Assembly: GCA_965117015.1 (NCBI GenBank)
Contig: OZ220747.1
Location: 3,162,001-3,226,000, forward strand
Length of the DNA stretch: 64,000 nt
DNA from: Aldehydirespirator sp965117015
Lineage (GTDB): Bacteria > Actinomycetota > Acidimicrobiia > Acidimicrobiales > Aldehydirespiratoraceae
Direction of reading: 5' to 3'
This document shows positions 43,116 through 51,887 of this stretch, one piece after another (the stretch's first letter is position 1; every line of letters starts with the position of its first letter). The position numbers and the translations under genes were made by a program. The notes under the pieces are model-generated. The model had not been told where the DNA came from. It did not search any database and worked only from the letters and a program-made list of their open reading frames with translations.

Positions 43116-44354
43116 GTGGCCAGCCCCCGGGTGATAGTGGCGGGCGCCGGACCGGTGGGCTGCGTGGCCGCCGCCGTGCTGGCCGAGGGCGGCGTCGACG
43201 TGACCCTGCTGGAGGCGGCCCCCGAGCTGCCGCTGGAATTGCGGGCGTCCACCTTCCATCCGGCCACGCTCGACCTGATCGACCGCTTCGGGGTGGTCGA
43301 ACCGATGCTCGGCCTGGGGCTGGTGGCCCCCGTGTTCGCCTACCGGGACCGCCGCGAGGGCGTGGTGGCCGAATTCGACCTCGGTGCGCTGGCCGACGTG
43401 ACCGACCACCCGTACCGGCTCCAGTGCGAGCAGTTCAGGCTGTGCGAGATCCTGATCGACGCCTTCGAGCGCCAGCCGAGGGTGGCCGTCCGCTTCGGCG
43501 CGGAGGTGGCCGGCGCGATCGACCACGGCGACGCCGCCTCGGTCGTGCTGGCCTCCGGGGAGACGCTCGAAGCCGACGCGGTGGTTGCCGCCGACGGTGC
43601 GGCCAGTGCGGTTCGCAAGTCGCTCGACCTGGCTTTCGACGGGATGACCTACGAGGACCGCTACCTGGTGCTGTCGACGCCCTTCGACATGGCCGCCCAC
43701 CTGGACCGCCTGGCCGCGGTCAACTACATCTCCGACCCCGACGAATGGCTGGTCCTGCTGCGAACGGCCGGCTTCTGGCGGGCGCTGTTCCCGGTGAGCG
43801 AGGGCGAGAGCGACGCCGAGGCGCTGAGCGATCCGAGCGCCCAGCGGCGGCTAGGCGGGATCGTGGCCACCGGCGAGCCCTTCGAGGTCGCCCACCGCAC
43901 CATCTACCGGGTCCACCAGCGGGTGGCCGAGCGGTTCCTGGTCGGCCGGGTGGTCCTCATGGGCGACGCCGCCCACATCAACAACCCGTTGGGCGGCATG
44001 GGAATGAACGGGGGAATCCACGACGCGGTGCTGCTCGGGGCGTCCCTGGCCGCCGTCCTGCGGGGCGACATCGGCGCCGAGCGCCTCGCCCACCACGCCG
44101 AGAGCCGCCGGAATCTGGCCATCGACTACGTCCGGCGGCACACCCACGAGAACGCCGAGAGCCTGGCCGCCCCCGACGGCGCGGCCCGCCAGCGGGCCCT
44201 GGACCGGATGGCCGCCCGGGCCGCCGACCCGGCCGAGGCCCGCGCCTACATGCTCCAGGCCTCGATGATCAACGCCGTATCGGCCATGCGCGACGAGTTG
44301 GAGGAGGTCGGTCAGCCCGTTCGTTCCGTTGACCGGAACACTGTTTCCCCCTAG
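43116..44354 (+). CDS. FAD-dependent aromatic-ring monooxygenase (PHBH/UbiH type)
   Basis: The 412-residue protein starts GTG and has GAGPVGCVAAAVLAEGG for FAD binding, a middle DG motif DAVVAADGAASAVRKSL, and GRVVLMGDAAHINNPLGGMG with the GD and P-x-G motifs of group A flavoprotein monooxygenases. It should insert one oxygen atom into an aromatic or related ring with NAD(P)H. It sits in the same unit as the maleate-isomerase-like gene. The next operator lies inside its last codons. Confidence 0.88.
   Translation: MASPRVIVAGAGPVGCVAAAVLAEGGVDVTLLEAAPELPLELRASTFHPATLDLIDRFGVVEPMLGLGLVAPVFAYRDRREGVVAEFDLGALADVTDHPYRLQCEQFRLCEILIDAFERQPRVAVRFGAEVAGAIDHGDAASVVLASGETLEADAVVAADGAASAVRKSLDLAFDGMTYEDRYLVLSTPFDMAAHLDRLAAVNYISDPDEWLVLLRTAGFWRALFPVSEGESDAEALSDPSAQRRLGGIVATGEPFEVAHRTIYRVHQRVAERFLVGRVVLMGDAAHINNPLGGMGMNGGIHDAVLLGASLAAVLRGDIGAERLAHHAESRRNLAIDYVRRHTHENAESLAAPDGAARQRALDRMAARAADPAEARAYMLQASMINAVSAMRDELEEVGQPVRSVDRNTVSP
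44323..44347. promoter_or_regulatory. palindromic operator, site B
   Basis: GTTCC-N7-GGAAC-ACT-GTTTC spans the end of the monooxygenase gene, 120 bases before the transport operon starting at 44467. Its layout equals sites A, C and E. Confidence 0.7.
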
Positions 44355-44466
44355 TCTGTCCGGGAATACGCCCACGAGCGCCGGCCTGCGGGCCGACGGC
44401 CTTGGACGCCCGAGAATCGAAGAGTTCCCTGCGGGTCGAGAGCCTGCAAGCACGGGGGGAGGATCG

Positions 44467-45294
44467 ATGTCATATCGCACCATCGGCCGGCTGCTGGTGG
44501 CCAGCGCCGCGCTAATGCTCGCCGCAGCCGCACTGGCCCCAGCCGCGGTCGCCGACCACGGCGAGGGGCACAACGGCGAGACCCTGGAGCTGTCCAAGAG
44601 CGAGGACCTGGTCGACGGCGACGTCGTCACCGTGACCCTGTCCAGTTGGCTGCCGGGCCACACCGCCACCGTCGTCACGTGCTTCATCTTCCCGGTGGTC
44701 GGGCCGACCGACTGCGAGCTGAGCAACTACGGCCAGCACACCGTGGCCATCGGCGACGACGGCACGGCGACGATCGACTACCCCGTGTCCGTCGTTCCGG
44801 GACGCTGCGACGAGGCCAACACCTGCTTCGTCGTGGCGGGAGACGGCATCGGTCCCGACGCCAACTACGCCGGCCAGGAGGTCACCTTCGCGGGCGCGGC
44901 GGAGCCGGAGCCTGAGCCAGAACCCGAGCCCGTCGAGGAGCCCGAGCCGGCCGAGGAGCCCGCCGAAGAGCCGGCGGAGGAACCCGCAGAGGAACCGGCT
45001 GAGGAGCCCGAGCCGGCACCTGAACCCGAACCTGAGCCCGAGCCGGAGCCCGAGCCCGCCCCTGAGCCGGAACCCGCGCAGGAGCCGGAGCCGGAGCCGG
45101 CGCCGGAACCCGAACCTGAGCCCGCACCCGAACCGGAGCCCGAGCCCGCCCCTGAGCCGGAACCCGCGGCAGCCGCCCCGGCCGACGACGACGGCGGCGC
45201 CTCGGTGGCGACCTGGCTCGTGCCGGTGATCATCGTGGTCGTGGTGCTGGCCGCGGCCGTCGGGGTGCTCATGCGCCGCAGATCAGCCTCATAA
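44467..45294 (+). CDS. secreted neocarzinostatin-like protein with Glu-Pro-rich stalk and membrane anchor
   Basis: From ATG 44467 the protein has 275 residues. It has a signal peptide (LLVASAALMLAAAALAPAAV), then a beta domain with DLVDGDVVTVTLSSWLPGHT, two cysteine pairs, and GRCDEANTCFVVAGDGIG, close to neocarzinostatin-family domains. A long stalk of P-E repeats follows, then a single transmembrane helix (VIIVVVVLAAAVGVL) and basic tail. It should display a ligand-binding domain on the cell surface. The position ahead of the transporter genes suggests substrate capture. Confidence 0.75.
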   Translation: MSYRTIGRLLVASAALMLAAAALAPAAVADHGEGHNGETLELSKSEDLVDGDVVTVTLSSWLPGHTATVVTCFIFPVVGPTDCELSNYGQHTVAIGDDGTATIDYPVSVVPGRCDEANTCFVVAGDGIGPDANYAGQEVTFAGAAEPEPEPEPEPVEEPEPAEEPAEEPAEEPAEEPAEEPEPAPEPEPEPEPEPEPAPEPEPAQEPEPEPAPEPEPEPAPEPEPEPAPEPEPAAAAPADDDGGASVATWLVPVIIVVVVLAAAVGVLMRRRSAS

Positions 45295-45295
45295 T

Positions 45296-46753
45296 GTGAT
45301 CGGACTCCGGGTGGCCGCGGCCATCGCCGGGGCGGTCGTGCTGGCCAACGCCTGCGCGTCGTCGACGCCGACCGAACCTGCCGCTCCCGAACCAGCCCCG
45401 GAGGCGGCCTCCACCCCGGACACCACCACTTCAACCACCGACCCGGCTGCTCCCGAGCCCGTGCCGGAGACGACTGCCGCCCCGAACACCACCACGACTT
45501 CAACCACTCAACCGGCCGAGCCCGAACCGGCCCGGGAAGCCCCTGAGCCGGTCGTGCCGGAGCTTCCCGAGCGTTCCGGCTGGAGCATCCAGATCGGCAC
45601 CGAGGAGGCCGACACCACCTACGGCGTTTCGGCCGCGCCCGGCGGCGACCTCGTGGTGGCCGCGGCCACCCAGGGCAGCCTGGCGGGCGACAGCCAGGGA
45701 CAGCGGGACGTGTACCTGGCCCGTTACACGCCGAGCGGGGAACTGCGGTGGTCAATCCAAACCGGCGGGCCGATGAACGACTCGCCGCTGGGCGTGTCGG
45801 TCGCTCCCGACGGCTCGATATACGTCGGCGGCTTCACCGACGGCGACTTCGCCTCGGCCAACCAGGGATCGGCCGACGTTTGGCTGGCCCGGTTCGACGC
45901 CGACGGCGACGAGCTGTGGCGCCGGCAGTTCGGTGGTCCCGGCTGGGATCGCGGCTTCGACGTGACCGCCTTCGACGGCGGCGCCTACATCACCGGCTAC
46001 ACCGCCAGCACGCTCGACCCCGGCACCGACTTGGGCGGCTTCGACGGCTTCGCGGCCCGCTACGACGCCGATGGCAACCAGCAGTGGATCCGCCACATCG
46101 GCACCGACGCCACCGACTGGGGCCAGGGCTCGGCACTGGCCCCCGACGGCGGCCTTTACATGACCGGCTACACCGAGGGCGCGCTCAGCGGCTCTCATGC
46201 GGGCGACAAGGACGTATTCGCAGTGCGGATCAACGTCGACGGCAGCCTGGCCTGGGCCACCCAGCTCGGAACCGCGGTCCTGGACTGGACCCAGGGAGTG
46301 GGGGCCGGCCCCGAGGGCGGGATGCTGATCGCGGGATCGACCGAGGGGGCCCTGGCCGCCGACCATTCGGGCGAACGGGACATGGTCGTGGTGTCGCTCG
46401 ACGCCGGCGGCAACGAGCGCTGGCGTTGGCAGGCAGGCACCGAGGGGATGGACACTGCCTTCGAGGTGCGCCAGACCGGAGAGTTCATCGTGGTCACCGG
46501 CACGACCGCCGGGAGCCTGGCCGGATCAGGCGCCGCGCTGGGCGAGCGCGACGCCGTGCTGGTGTGGCTCGACCTCGGGGGCAACCTGGTCGAGATGGAG
46601 CAGTTCGGCACCGGCGCGGTCGACGACGCCACCGGCTTGGACGTGTCCGCCGACGGCACAGTGGTGTGGAGCGGCTACACCTTCGGCTCGTACGAGGATG
46701 CGGCGGCGGGGGGAGCCGACCTGCTGTTCGGCCGCCTGGAGCTCGGGAGCTGA
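45296..46753 (+). CDS. SBBP beta-propeller lipoprotein
   Basis: The 485-residue protein starts GTG right after the previous stop. It has a lipobox (VVLANAC), a Thr/Pro/Glu linker, and about seven propeller blades of the SBBP type, each with G-x-x-D-x-x-x-x-x-x-D-x-x-G-x-x-x-W, such as DGSIYVGGFTDGDF and GGLYMTGYTEGAL. It is extracellular and membrane-anchored. It probably mediates binding; no active site was seen. Confidence 0.8.
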   Translation: MIGLRVAAAIAGAVVLANACASSTPTEPAAPEPAPEAASTPDTTTSTTDPAAPEPVPETTAAPNTTTTSTTQPAEPEPAREAPEPVVPELPERSGWSIQIGTEEADTTYGVSAAPGGDLVVAAATQGSLAGDSQGQRDVYLARYTPSGELRWSIQTGGPMNDSPLGVSVAPDGSIYVGGFTDGDFASANQGSADVWLARFDADGDELWRRQFGGPGWDRGFDVTAFDGGAYITGYTASTLDPGTDLGGFDGFAARYDADGNQQWIRHIGTDATDWGQGSALAPDGGLYMTGYTEGALSGSHAGDKDVFAVRINVDGSLAWATQLGTAVLDWTQGVGAGPEGGMLIAGSTEGALAADHSGERDMVVVSLDAGGNERWRWQAGTEGMDTAFEVRQTGEFIVVTGTTAGSLAGSGAALGERDAVLVWLDLGGNLVEMEQFGTGAVDDATGLDVSADGTVVWSGYTFGSYEDAAAGGADLLFGRLELGS

Positions 46754-46764
46754 TAGGAGCACCG

Positions 46765-48069
46765 ATGGGGTCGCGAGGGTCCGAGCCGTCCGAACGAGCG
46801 ACAGGCGAGCTCCTGGTCGAGGACATGACCGGGGACGAGCTCGAGCGGGCCCGGCGGGTCGACCGGGTGCTGCCCGCGCTGGCCGCCCGGGCCGAGGAGG
46901 CCGACCGCGCCGGCGAGTTCCCCCTCGAGCATGTCCGCACCATCTCAGACGCCGGCCTGCTGGGCATCACCGTGCCGGTCGCCTACGGGGGCCTGGGCGG
47001 CGGGCTGCGGGACCTGGCCGCGGCCACCTTCGCCCTGGCCACCGCCTGCCCGTCCACCGCGCTGGCCTACTACTTCCAGTGCAGCGGCTCGTCGCGGGGC
47101 CTGCTGCCGCTGGCCGCCATCGAGGCCGGGCTGTTCGCCCCCGACGAGGAACCCCTGGCCCGCTCCTTCGGCGAGCGGGTGCTGAGGCGGATGGGCGAGC
47201 ACGGCCGCTGGGTAGCCAACTTCGCCAGCGAGTCGGTGCGGTCCAAGCACGCCGCCATAACCATCACCACCGAGGCCTCCCCCACCGACGGCGGATGGCT
47301 GATCAACGGGGTCAAGTCGTTCGGCTGCTCCACCGGCGTGGCCGACGACTACCTGGTCACGGCCAAGCTCGCAGGCGGGGAGACGGCCGAGTCGCTGGCC
47401 ATGTTCCTGATCCCCCGCGACACGCCCGGAGTGAGCGAGCGAGCCAAGTGGGACGCCATCGGGATGCGGGCCACGGCCACCCACGGCATCGTGCTTGAGA
47501 ACGCCTTCGTTCCCGAGGAGAATGCGCTGACCGTGCCGGGAACGTTCGTGAAGATGACGCAGGTGAGCCGGGGCAGCTTCGTCGGCAACCAGGTGGCGCT
47601 GTCGTCGGTGTACGTGGGAGCCGCACAGGCGGTGTACGACTTCGCCCTCGACTACCTCACGTCCACCACCTACCACGGCACCGACGAGCCCATCGGCGGC
47701 GGCGACCTGCACCAGCAGCTCATCGGGCAGATGCGAGCCCATCTCGACGCCGCCTACATCTGGACCCGCCGCCAGATCCTGCTGGAGACCGCCGACCCCG
47801 AGCTGATCGGTAAGGACGACGTGGTGGCCAACTGGCGCATCGCCAAGGGCGAGATCGCCGAGAACTGCTTCCAGGTGGCCGTGCACGCGCTCAAGGCCTG
47901 CGGCACCGGCAACACCGGCATGTCCGGGGCGGTGTCCCGGGGGCTGCGCGACCTGTCGATGGGACTGGTGCAGGGCTTCCCGCCCGAGCGGGGCCGCCTC
48001 GAAGCCGCCGCCTACCTGGTGTTCGGCGCCGAGGGCGACCAGTTCGGCACGGCCGGGGGCAAGCAGTGA
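46765..48069 (+). CDS. acyl-CoA dehydrogenase-family flavoprotein
   Basis: The 434-residue protein starts ATG after TAGGAG. The order of elements is that of acyl-CoA dehydrogenases: ISDAGLLGITVPVAYGGLGGG, GGWLINGVKSFGCSTGVADD, WDAIGMRATATHGIVLENAF and a four-helix C-terminal domain. The usual catalytic Glu position is not obvious, which leaves room for DszC-like monooxygenase activity. It is in the regulon transport operon. Confidence 0.85.
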   Translation: MGSRGSEPSERATGELLVEDMTGDELERARRVDRVLPALAARAEEADRAGEFPLEHVRTISDAGLLGITVPVAYGGLGGGLRDLAAATFALATACPSTALAYYFQCSGSSRGLLPLAAIEAGLFAPDEEPLARSFGERVLRRMGEHGRWVANFASESVRSKHAAITITTEASPTDGGWLINGVKSFGCSTGVADDYLVTAKLAGGETAESLAMFLIPRDTPGVSERAKWDAIGMRATATHGIVLENAFVPEENALTVPGTFVKMTQVSRGSFVGNQVALSSVYVGAAQAVYDFALDYLTSTTYHGTDEPIGGGDLHQQLIGQMRAHLDAAYIWTRRQILLETADPELIGKDDVVANWRIAKGEIAENCFQVAVHALKACGTGNTGMSGAVSRGLRDLSMGLVQGFPPERGRLEAAAYLVFGAEGDQFGTAGGKQ

Positions 48070-48353
48070 ACCGGCTCGGGTCCCGGCCGTGGTTCTTCGC
48101 CGGCGTCGGCGCCTTCGGCTACCTGACCGGCATGAACGACGAGATGCTCCACTGGCTGGGCACCTGGTGGCTCGAACTCGGCCGGTGGGGCCAGACCGCG
48201 GCCGTGCTGGCCGCCCTCGCGCTGGCGGCCTACTTCACCCAGGGCGCGCTCAACCGCCGGCGGGCAGCCTTCCGATCGGCGGTCGTCGCCGCCGACGCCA
48301 CCCGCCTCCCGACCGCCGCGGGGCCTGACCGCGGCGACCGCCCCGACCCGTGA
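48066..48353 (+). CDS. small membrane protein
   Basis: The 95-residue protein starts GTG overlapping the previous stop by four bases (GTGA). It has one clear hydrophobic helix (TAAVLAALALAAYFT) and a second weaker one near the start, then a basic/proline tail. No family was recognised. Tight coupling on both sides supports it as a true gene of the operon, perhaps an accessory to the transporter. Confidence 0.65.
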   Translation: MNRLGSRPWFFAGVGAFGYLTGMNDEMLHWLGTWWLELGRWGQTAAVLAALALAAYFTQGALNRRRAAFRSAVVAADATRLPTAAGPDRGDRPDP

Positions 48354-48361
48354 GGTGCCTC

Positions 48362-49864
48362 ATGATCAATCCGTCCCGCCCCCGCTCGCTAACCTTCGGG
48401 CTGCTGCTGGCCGCGATCACCCTGGCCGCGGCCTGCTCCGAGCCCGTCGACGAGGCCGCCACCGACACCGGCCAGACCCAGGCCGCCGACCAAGCCAGCA
48501 CCGATACCCAGCCCGCGGACCAGACCGCCGACGATGACACGGGCGATACCGAGACCACCGAGACCGCCGCCGAGCCTTCCGGGGAAACCGAGACCGCGGA
48601 TCAGCCCGCCGAAACTGAGGAGGCCCAGCCCGCGGAGGCTCCAGCCGGACCGGTCCCGGCCGGACCCGACACCCCGGGCGTGACCGATGACACGGTGACG
48701 ATCTCGATCATCATCACCGACACTTCGATGGTGGCCCAGGCGTTCGGGTGGGAGGTGCCCGACGAGGGCGACCGCGAGGCCCAGGTCGAGGCGCTGGTCG
48801 ACCACTTCAACGCGGCGGGCGGCTTCGCCGGCCGCCAGATCGAGGCCAAGGTCACCGTGTTCAACGCCATCACCGACGGACCGGTGGCCGAGGAGGCCCT
48901 CTGCAACAAGATCACCCAGGACGACCAGGCATTCGCCGCAGTGCTGACCGGACAGTTCCAGGAGAACGCCCGGCCCTGCTACCGCAACGCCAACACGCTG
49001 ATGTTCGACGCCACCCTCTACCCGGTGGACGTCGCCGGCTTCGAGGAGCTGGCCCCCTACTACTGGTCGCCGCTGCTGCCCACCTACGACGACCTGGTGG
49101 GCGGGATGGCCACCGCGCTGATCGAGGAGGGCTGGTTCTCCGGCGCCACGCTGGGAGTGATCGCCATCGACTCAGAGCTCAGCGAGCGGGTCTACGACCA
49201 GCAGTTCGCCCCCCGGCTGGAGGCGGCCGGGGTGGAGGTCGTCTCCTACAACACCATCGACCCGACCGACAGCACCTCGTTCAACAACGACCAGCTCCAG
49301 GCCATCATCAACTTCCGGGAGGCCGGCGTGGACAAGGTGGTGGCCATCGGCGGGTCCCGGCTGGTGTCGTGGTTCATCGACACCAGCATCACCCAGAACT
49401 TCGCCCCGGCGTACGCGCTGACCAGCTACGACGCCCCCGACTTCAACGCCTTCAACTACCCCGAGATGATGCCCGGGGCCAGCGGCATCAGCGTGCTGCC
49501 CGGCTACGACATCGACGACGACCAGCTCGCCTTCCCGGCGTCGGCGGCCGAGCAGGAGTGCGCCGACATCTTCACCGCCGCCGGGCTGGAGTTCAGCGTG
49601 AGGACCAACATCCGCACCGGGCTGCTGTTCTGCGACGTGTTCCGCCTGCTGCAGGCCGCCTCCCCCCACCTCACCGAGGTGAGCGCACAGGGGGTCACCG
49701 AGGCGGTCTGGCAGCTCGGCGACAGCTTCGAGGCGGCCTCGGTGTACGGGGTGGAGTTCACCGAGGGCAGCTACGCCGGCGGCGACCTCTACCGGCGCTT
49801 CGAGTTCGACGCCGGCTGCGAGTGCATGGTGCTGACCGGCGACCCCGCGGACTTCGACGGGTAG
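48362..49864 (+). CDS. branched-chain-type ABC transporter substrate-binding lipoprotein
   Basis: From ATG 48362 (GAGG six bases upstream; a GTG at 48350 also possible) the product has 500 residues. It has a lipobox (ITLAAAC), a long acidic Thr/Ala/Glu linker, and a LivK-like periplasmic-binding fold starting PGVTDDTVTISIII with HFNAAGGFAGRQIEAKV. It should capture the imported ligand outside the membrane. It is followed by the two fusion genes that supply ATPase and permease parts. The ligand is unknown; context points to a catabolic substrate of the regulon. Confidence 0.87.
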   Translation: MINPSRPRSLTFGLLLAAITLAAACSEPVDEAATDTGQTQAADQASTDTQPADQTADDDTGDTETTETAAEPSGETETADQPAETEEAQPAEAPAGPVPAGPDTPGVTDDTVTISIIITDTSMVAQAFGWEVPDEGDREAQVEALVDHFNAAGGFAGRQIEAKVTVFNAITDGPVAEEALCNKITQDDQAFAAVLTGQFQENARPCYRNANTLMFDATLYPVDVAGFEELAPYYWSPLLPTYDDLVGGMATALIEEGWFSGATLGVIAIDSELSERVYDQQFAPRLEAAGVEVVSYNTIDPTDSTSFNNDQLQAIINFREAGVDKVVAIGGSRLVSWFIDTSITQNFAPAYALTSYDAPDFNAFNYPEMMPGASGISVLPGYDIDDDQLAFPASAAEQECADIFTAAGLEFSVRTNIRTGLLFCDVFRLLQAASPHLTEVSAQGVTEAVWQLGDSFEAASVYGVEFTEGSYAGGDLYRRFEFDAGCECMVLTGDPADFDG

Positions 49865-49880
49865 ACGGCTGACCCCCACG

Positions 49881-51878
49881 ATGAGCGGGGAGGCCGCGGG
49901 CGAGCAGCGGGGCCGGCCGGGCAACCCCCGGCTGCTGGTCGCCGTCGCCGGGCAGGGGGCCGCACTGGCCACCGCGCTGCCGGTGCTGCTATTCCGCCGG
50001 GAGGAGATCGCCGAACGGCTCGGCGTGCTCGGCGCAGTGGTGGGCGAGGCCGCCCTGATCGGCGCGGCTGCGGTGGTGGCCGCGCTGGTCGTGCCCCGGC
50101 TGCGCAACGTGCTGCCAGCCGGGATCATGCTGACCCTGGCCGGACTGCTGGCTGCCGCCGGGCTCGCGATGATGGCCCGAACGACCGGCATCGCGGTGTT
50201 CACCGTCGGTGGGATCATGCTGGCCGCGGGGGCCGCGCCCGGCCTGGTGATGCACCGCATCCTGCTGGCCACCGACGCCCGCCAGGCCGACCGGTTCCGC
50301 ACGCTGTCGTGGTACTGGGCCGCGGTGGCCGCCGGTGCGTGCTGGCCGCTGGCGGCCCGGGTGCTGACCCCCCTGTCCTACAGCACCGTGCTGTGGGTCG
50401 GCGCCTTGCTGGCGCTGCTGAGCGCGGTGCTCATCGGCCGCCACGCCCTGGCCCACGACAACGACCTCGAGGTGCAGCCCACCGTCGCCCGCATGGATGT
50501 GCCGTGGGCCCGCCGGTCCTACGGCGCCGCCCTGGCGGTTGGGGCGGTGGCCGTCGGCGGGGCCGACCCGGCGCAGTCGCTGCTGCTGGGCGAATGGCAG
50601 CGCAGCCCGGTCCAGAACGCGGCGGTGCTGGCCGCCGGGGCCGCCGCGGCCGCCCTGATTAGCGCCTTCGGTCCCTGGTACCACCGGCTTCACCGGCTCA
50701 CCGGCGGCCGCCGGGCCGACGCGGTCGGCACCCAGCTGCTGGTGGCGGGCGTGCTGATGCTGCTGGGGGCGGTGTCGTTCACCTACATCGGGCTGGTGGC
50801 CTGCTGGTTCGTGGCCGGCGGCGCCGTCGCCCTGGCCCTGACCGGACTCGACGCCGCGGTGTTCACCGGTATCGATCCCGAACTGAGGCGGGCGGTCGCC
50901 GCCCGCCAGGTGCGCTGGGCCGGAGTCGGCGCGCTGGCGGCGGCCTCGTTCAACGCCTGGATCGCCGGGGGCTGGCCCGACCAGTTGAAGCTCGCCGTGC
51001 TGGGCCTGCCGCTGGTGGTGGTGGGATGGGCGGTGCGCCGGTTCGCAGCCCCGGCCCGTGACGCCGAGACGGCGGTGGCCGTGTCCAAGGCCACCACCGT
51101 TCCCCGCCGGGTGTACCCCGCCGCGTCCGGTCCGCCGCTGCTGTCGGTGGAGCAGTTGTCGGTGTCGTACGGATCGGTGCAGGTGCTGTTCGGGGTCGAC
51201 CTGACCGTGCAGGAGGGCGCGGTCGTGGCGCTGATGGGAACCAACGGGGCCGGCAAGACCACCCTGCTGCGGGCCGTCTCGGGGCTGGAGCCGACCATCG
51301 GGGGGCGCATCGTCTACGCGGGGCTCGACATCACCAAGACCCGGCCCACCTGGAGGGTCGGCATGGGGCTGCACCAGGTGGTCGAGACCGACGCAGTGGT
51401 CGGCCCGCTCACCGTGGCCGAGAACCTGACCCTGTTCGGCCACGGCCTCGACCGCGCCCGGCGGGCCCGGAGCATCGGTGAGGCGTACGAGCTGTTCCCC
51501 CGCCTGGCTGAGCGGTCGCGCCAGCGGGCGGCCACCCTGTCGGGCGGCGAGAAGCAGATGCTGGGCCTGGCCAAGGCCGTCGTCACCCCGCCCCGACTCC
51601 TGCTGATCGACGAGTTCTCGCTGGGTCTGGCGCCGACCGTCATCGCGGAGGTGTTGCCGGTGATCCGCCGCATCGCCGATCAGGGCTCGGCCGTGCTGCT
51701 GGTGGAGCAGTCGGTGAACGTGGCACTTTCGGTTGCCGACCACGCCTACGTCATGGAGAAGGGCGAGATCGGTTACTCCGGCCCCGCCGGGGAGCTGCGG
51801 GCCCGACCGGATCTGCTGCGGGCCGCCTACCTCGAGGGCCTGGCCCACGCCCTCCACATCGACCGGACAGACACGTAG
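49881..51878 (+). CDS. fusion of MFS-like membrane domain with LivF-type ABC ATPase
   Basis: The 665-residue protein has about 12 hydrophobic segments in residues 20-400, including LPAGIMLTLAGLLAAAGLAM and charged loops reminiscent of MFS transporters. From about residue 420 it is a LivF ATPase: Walker A GTNGAGKTT near 453, signature LSGGEKQ near 553, Walker B LLLIDEFSLGLAPT near 573. LivF proteins are normally free cytosolic subunits, so the fusion is unusual. The next gene encodes the remaining transporter parts. Confidence 0.85.
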   Translation: MSGEAAGEQRGRPGNPRLLVAVAGQGAALATALPVLLFRREEIAERLGVLGAVVGEAALIGAAAVVAALVVPRLRNVLPAGIMLTLAGLLAAAGLAMMARTTGIAVFTVGGIMLAAGAAPGLVMHRILLATDARQADRFRTLSWYWAAVAAGACWPLAARVLTPLSYSTVLWVGALLALLSAVLIGRHALAHDNDLEVQPTVARMDVPWARRSYGAALAVGAVAVGGADPAQSLLLGEWQRSPVQNAAVLAAGAAAAALISAFGPWYHRLHRLTGGRRADAVGTQLLVAGVLMLLGAVSFTYIGLVACWFVAGGAVALALTGLDAAVFTGIDPELRRAVAARQVRWAGVGALAAASFNAWIAGGWPDQLKLAVLGLPLVVVGWAVRRFAAPARDAETAVAVSKATTVPRRVYPAASGPPLLSVEQLSVSYGSVQVLFGVDLTVQEGAVVALMGTNGAGKTTLLRAVSGLEPTIGGRIVYAGLDITKTRPTWRVGMGLHQVVETDAVVGPLTVAENLTLFGHGLDRARRARSIGEAYELFPRLAERSRQRAATLSGGEKQMLGLAKAVVTPPRLLLIDEFSLGLAPTVIAEVLPVIRRIADQGSAVLLVEQSVNVALSVADHAYVMEKGEIGYSGPAGELRARPDLLRAAYLEGLAHALHIDRTDT

Positions 51879-51887
51879 GCGGCGCGC

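Noticed and set aside
45748..48069. A 773-codon forward frame joining the propeller lipoprotein region to the acyl-CoA dehydrogenase
   Set aside because: Its first part is arginine-rich out-of-frame sequence; the dehydrogenase has its own ATG and ribosome site at 46765.
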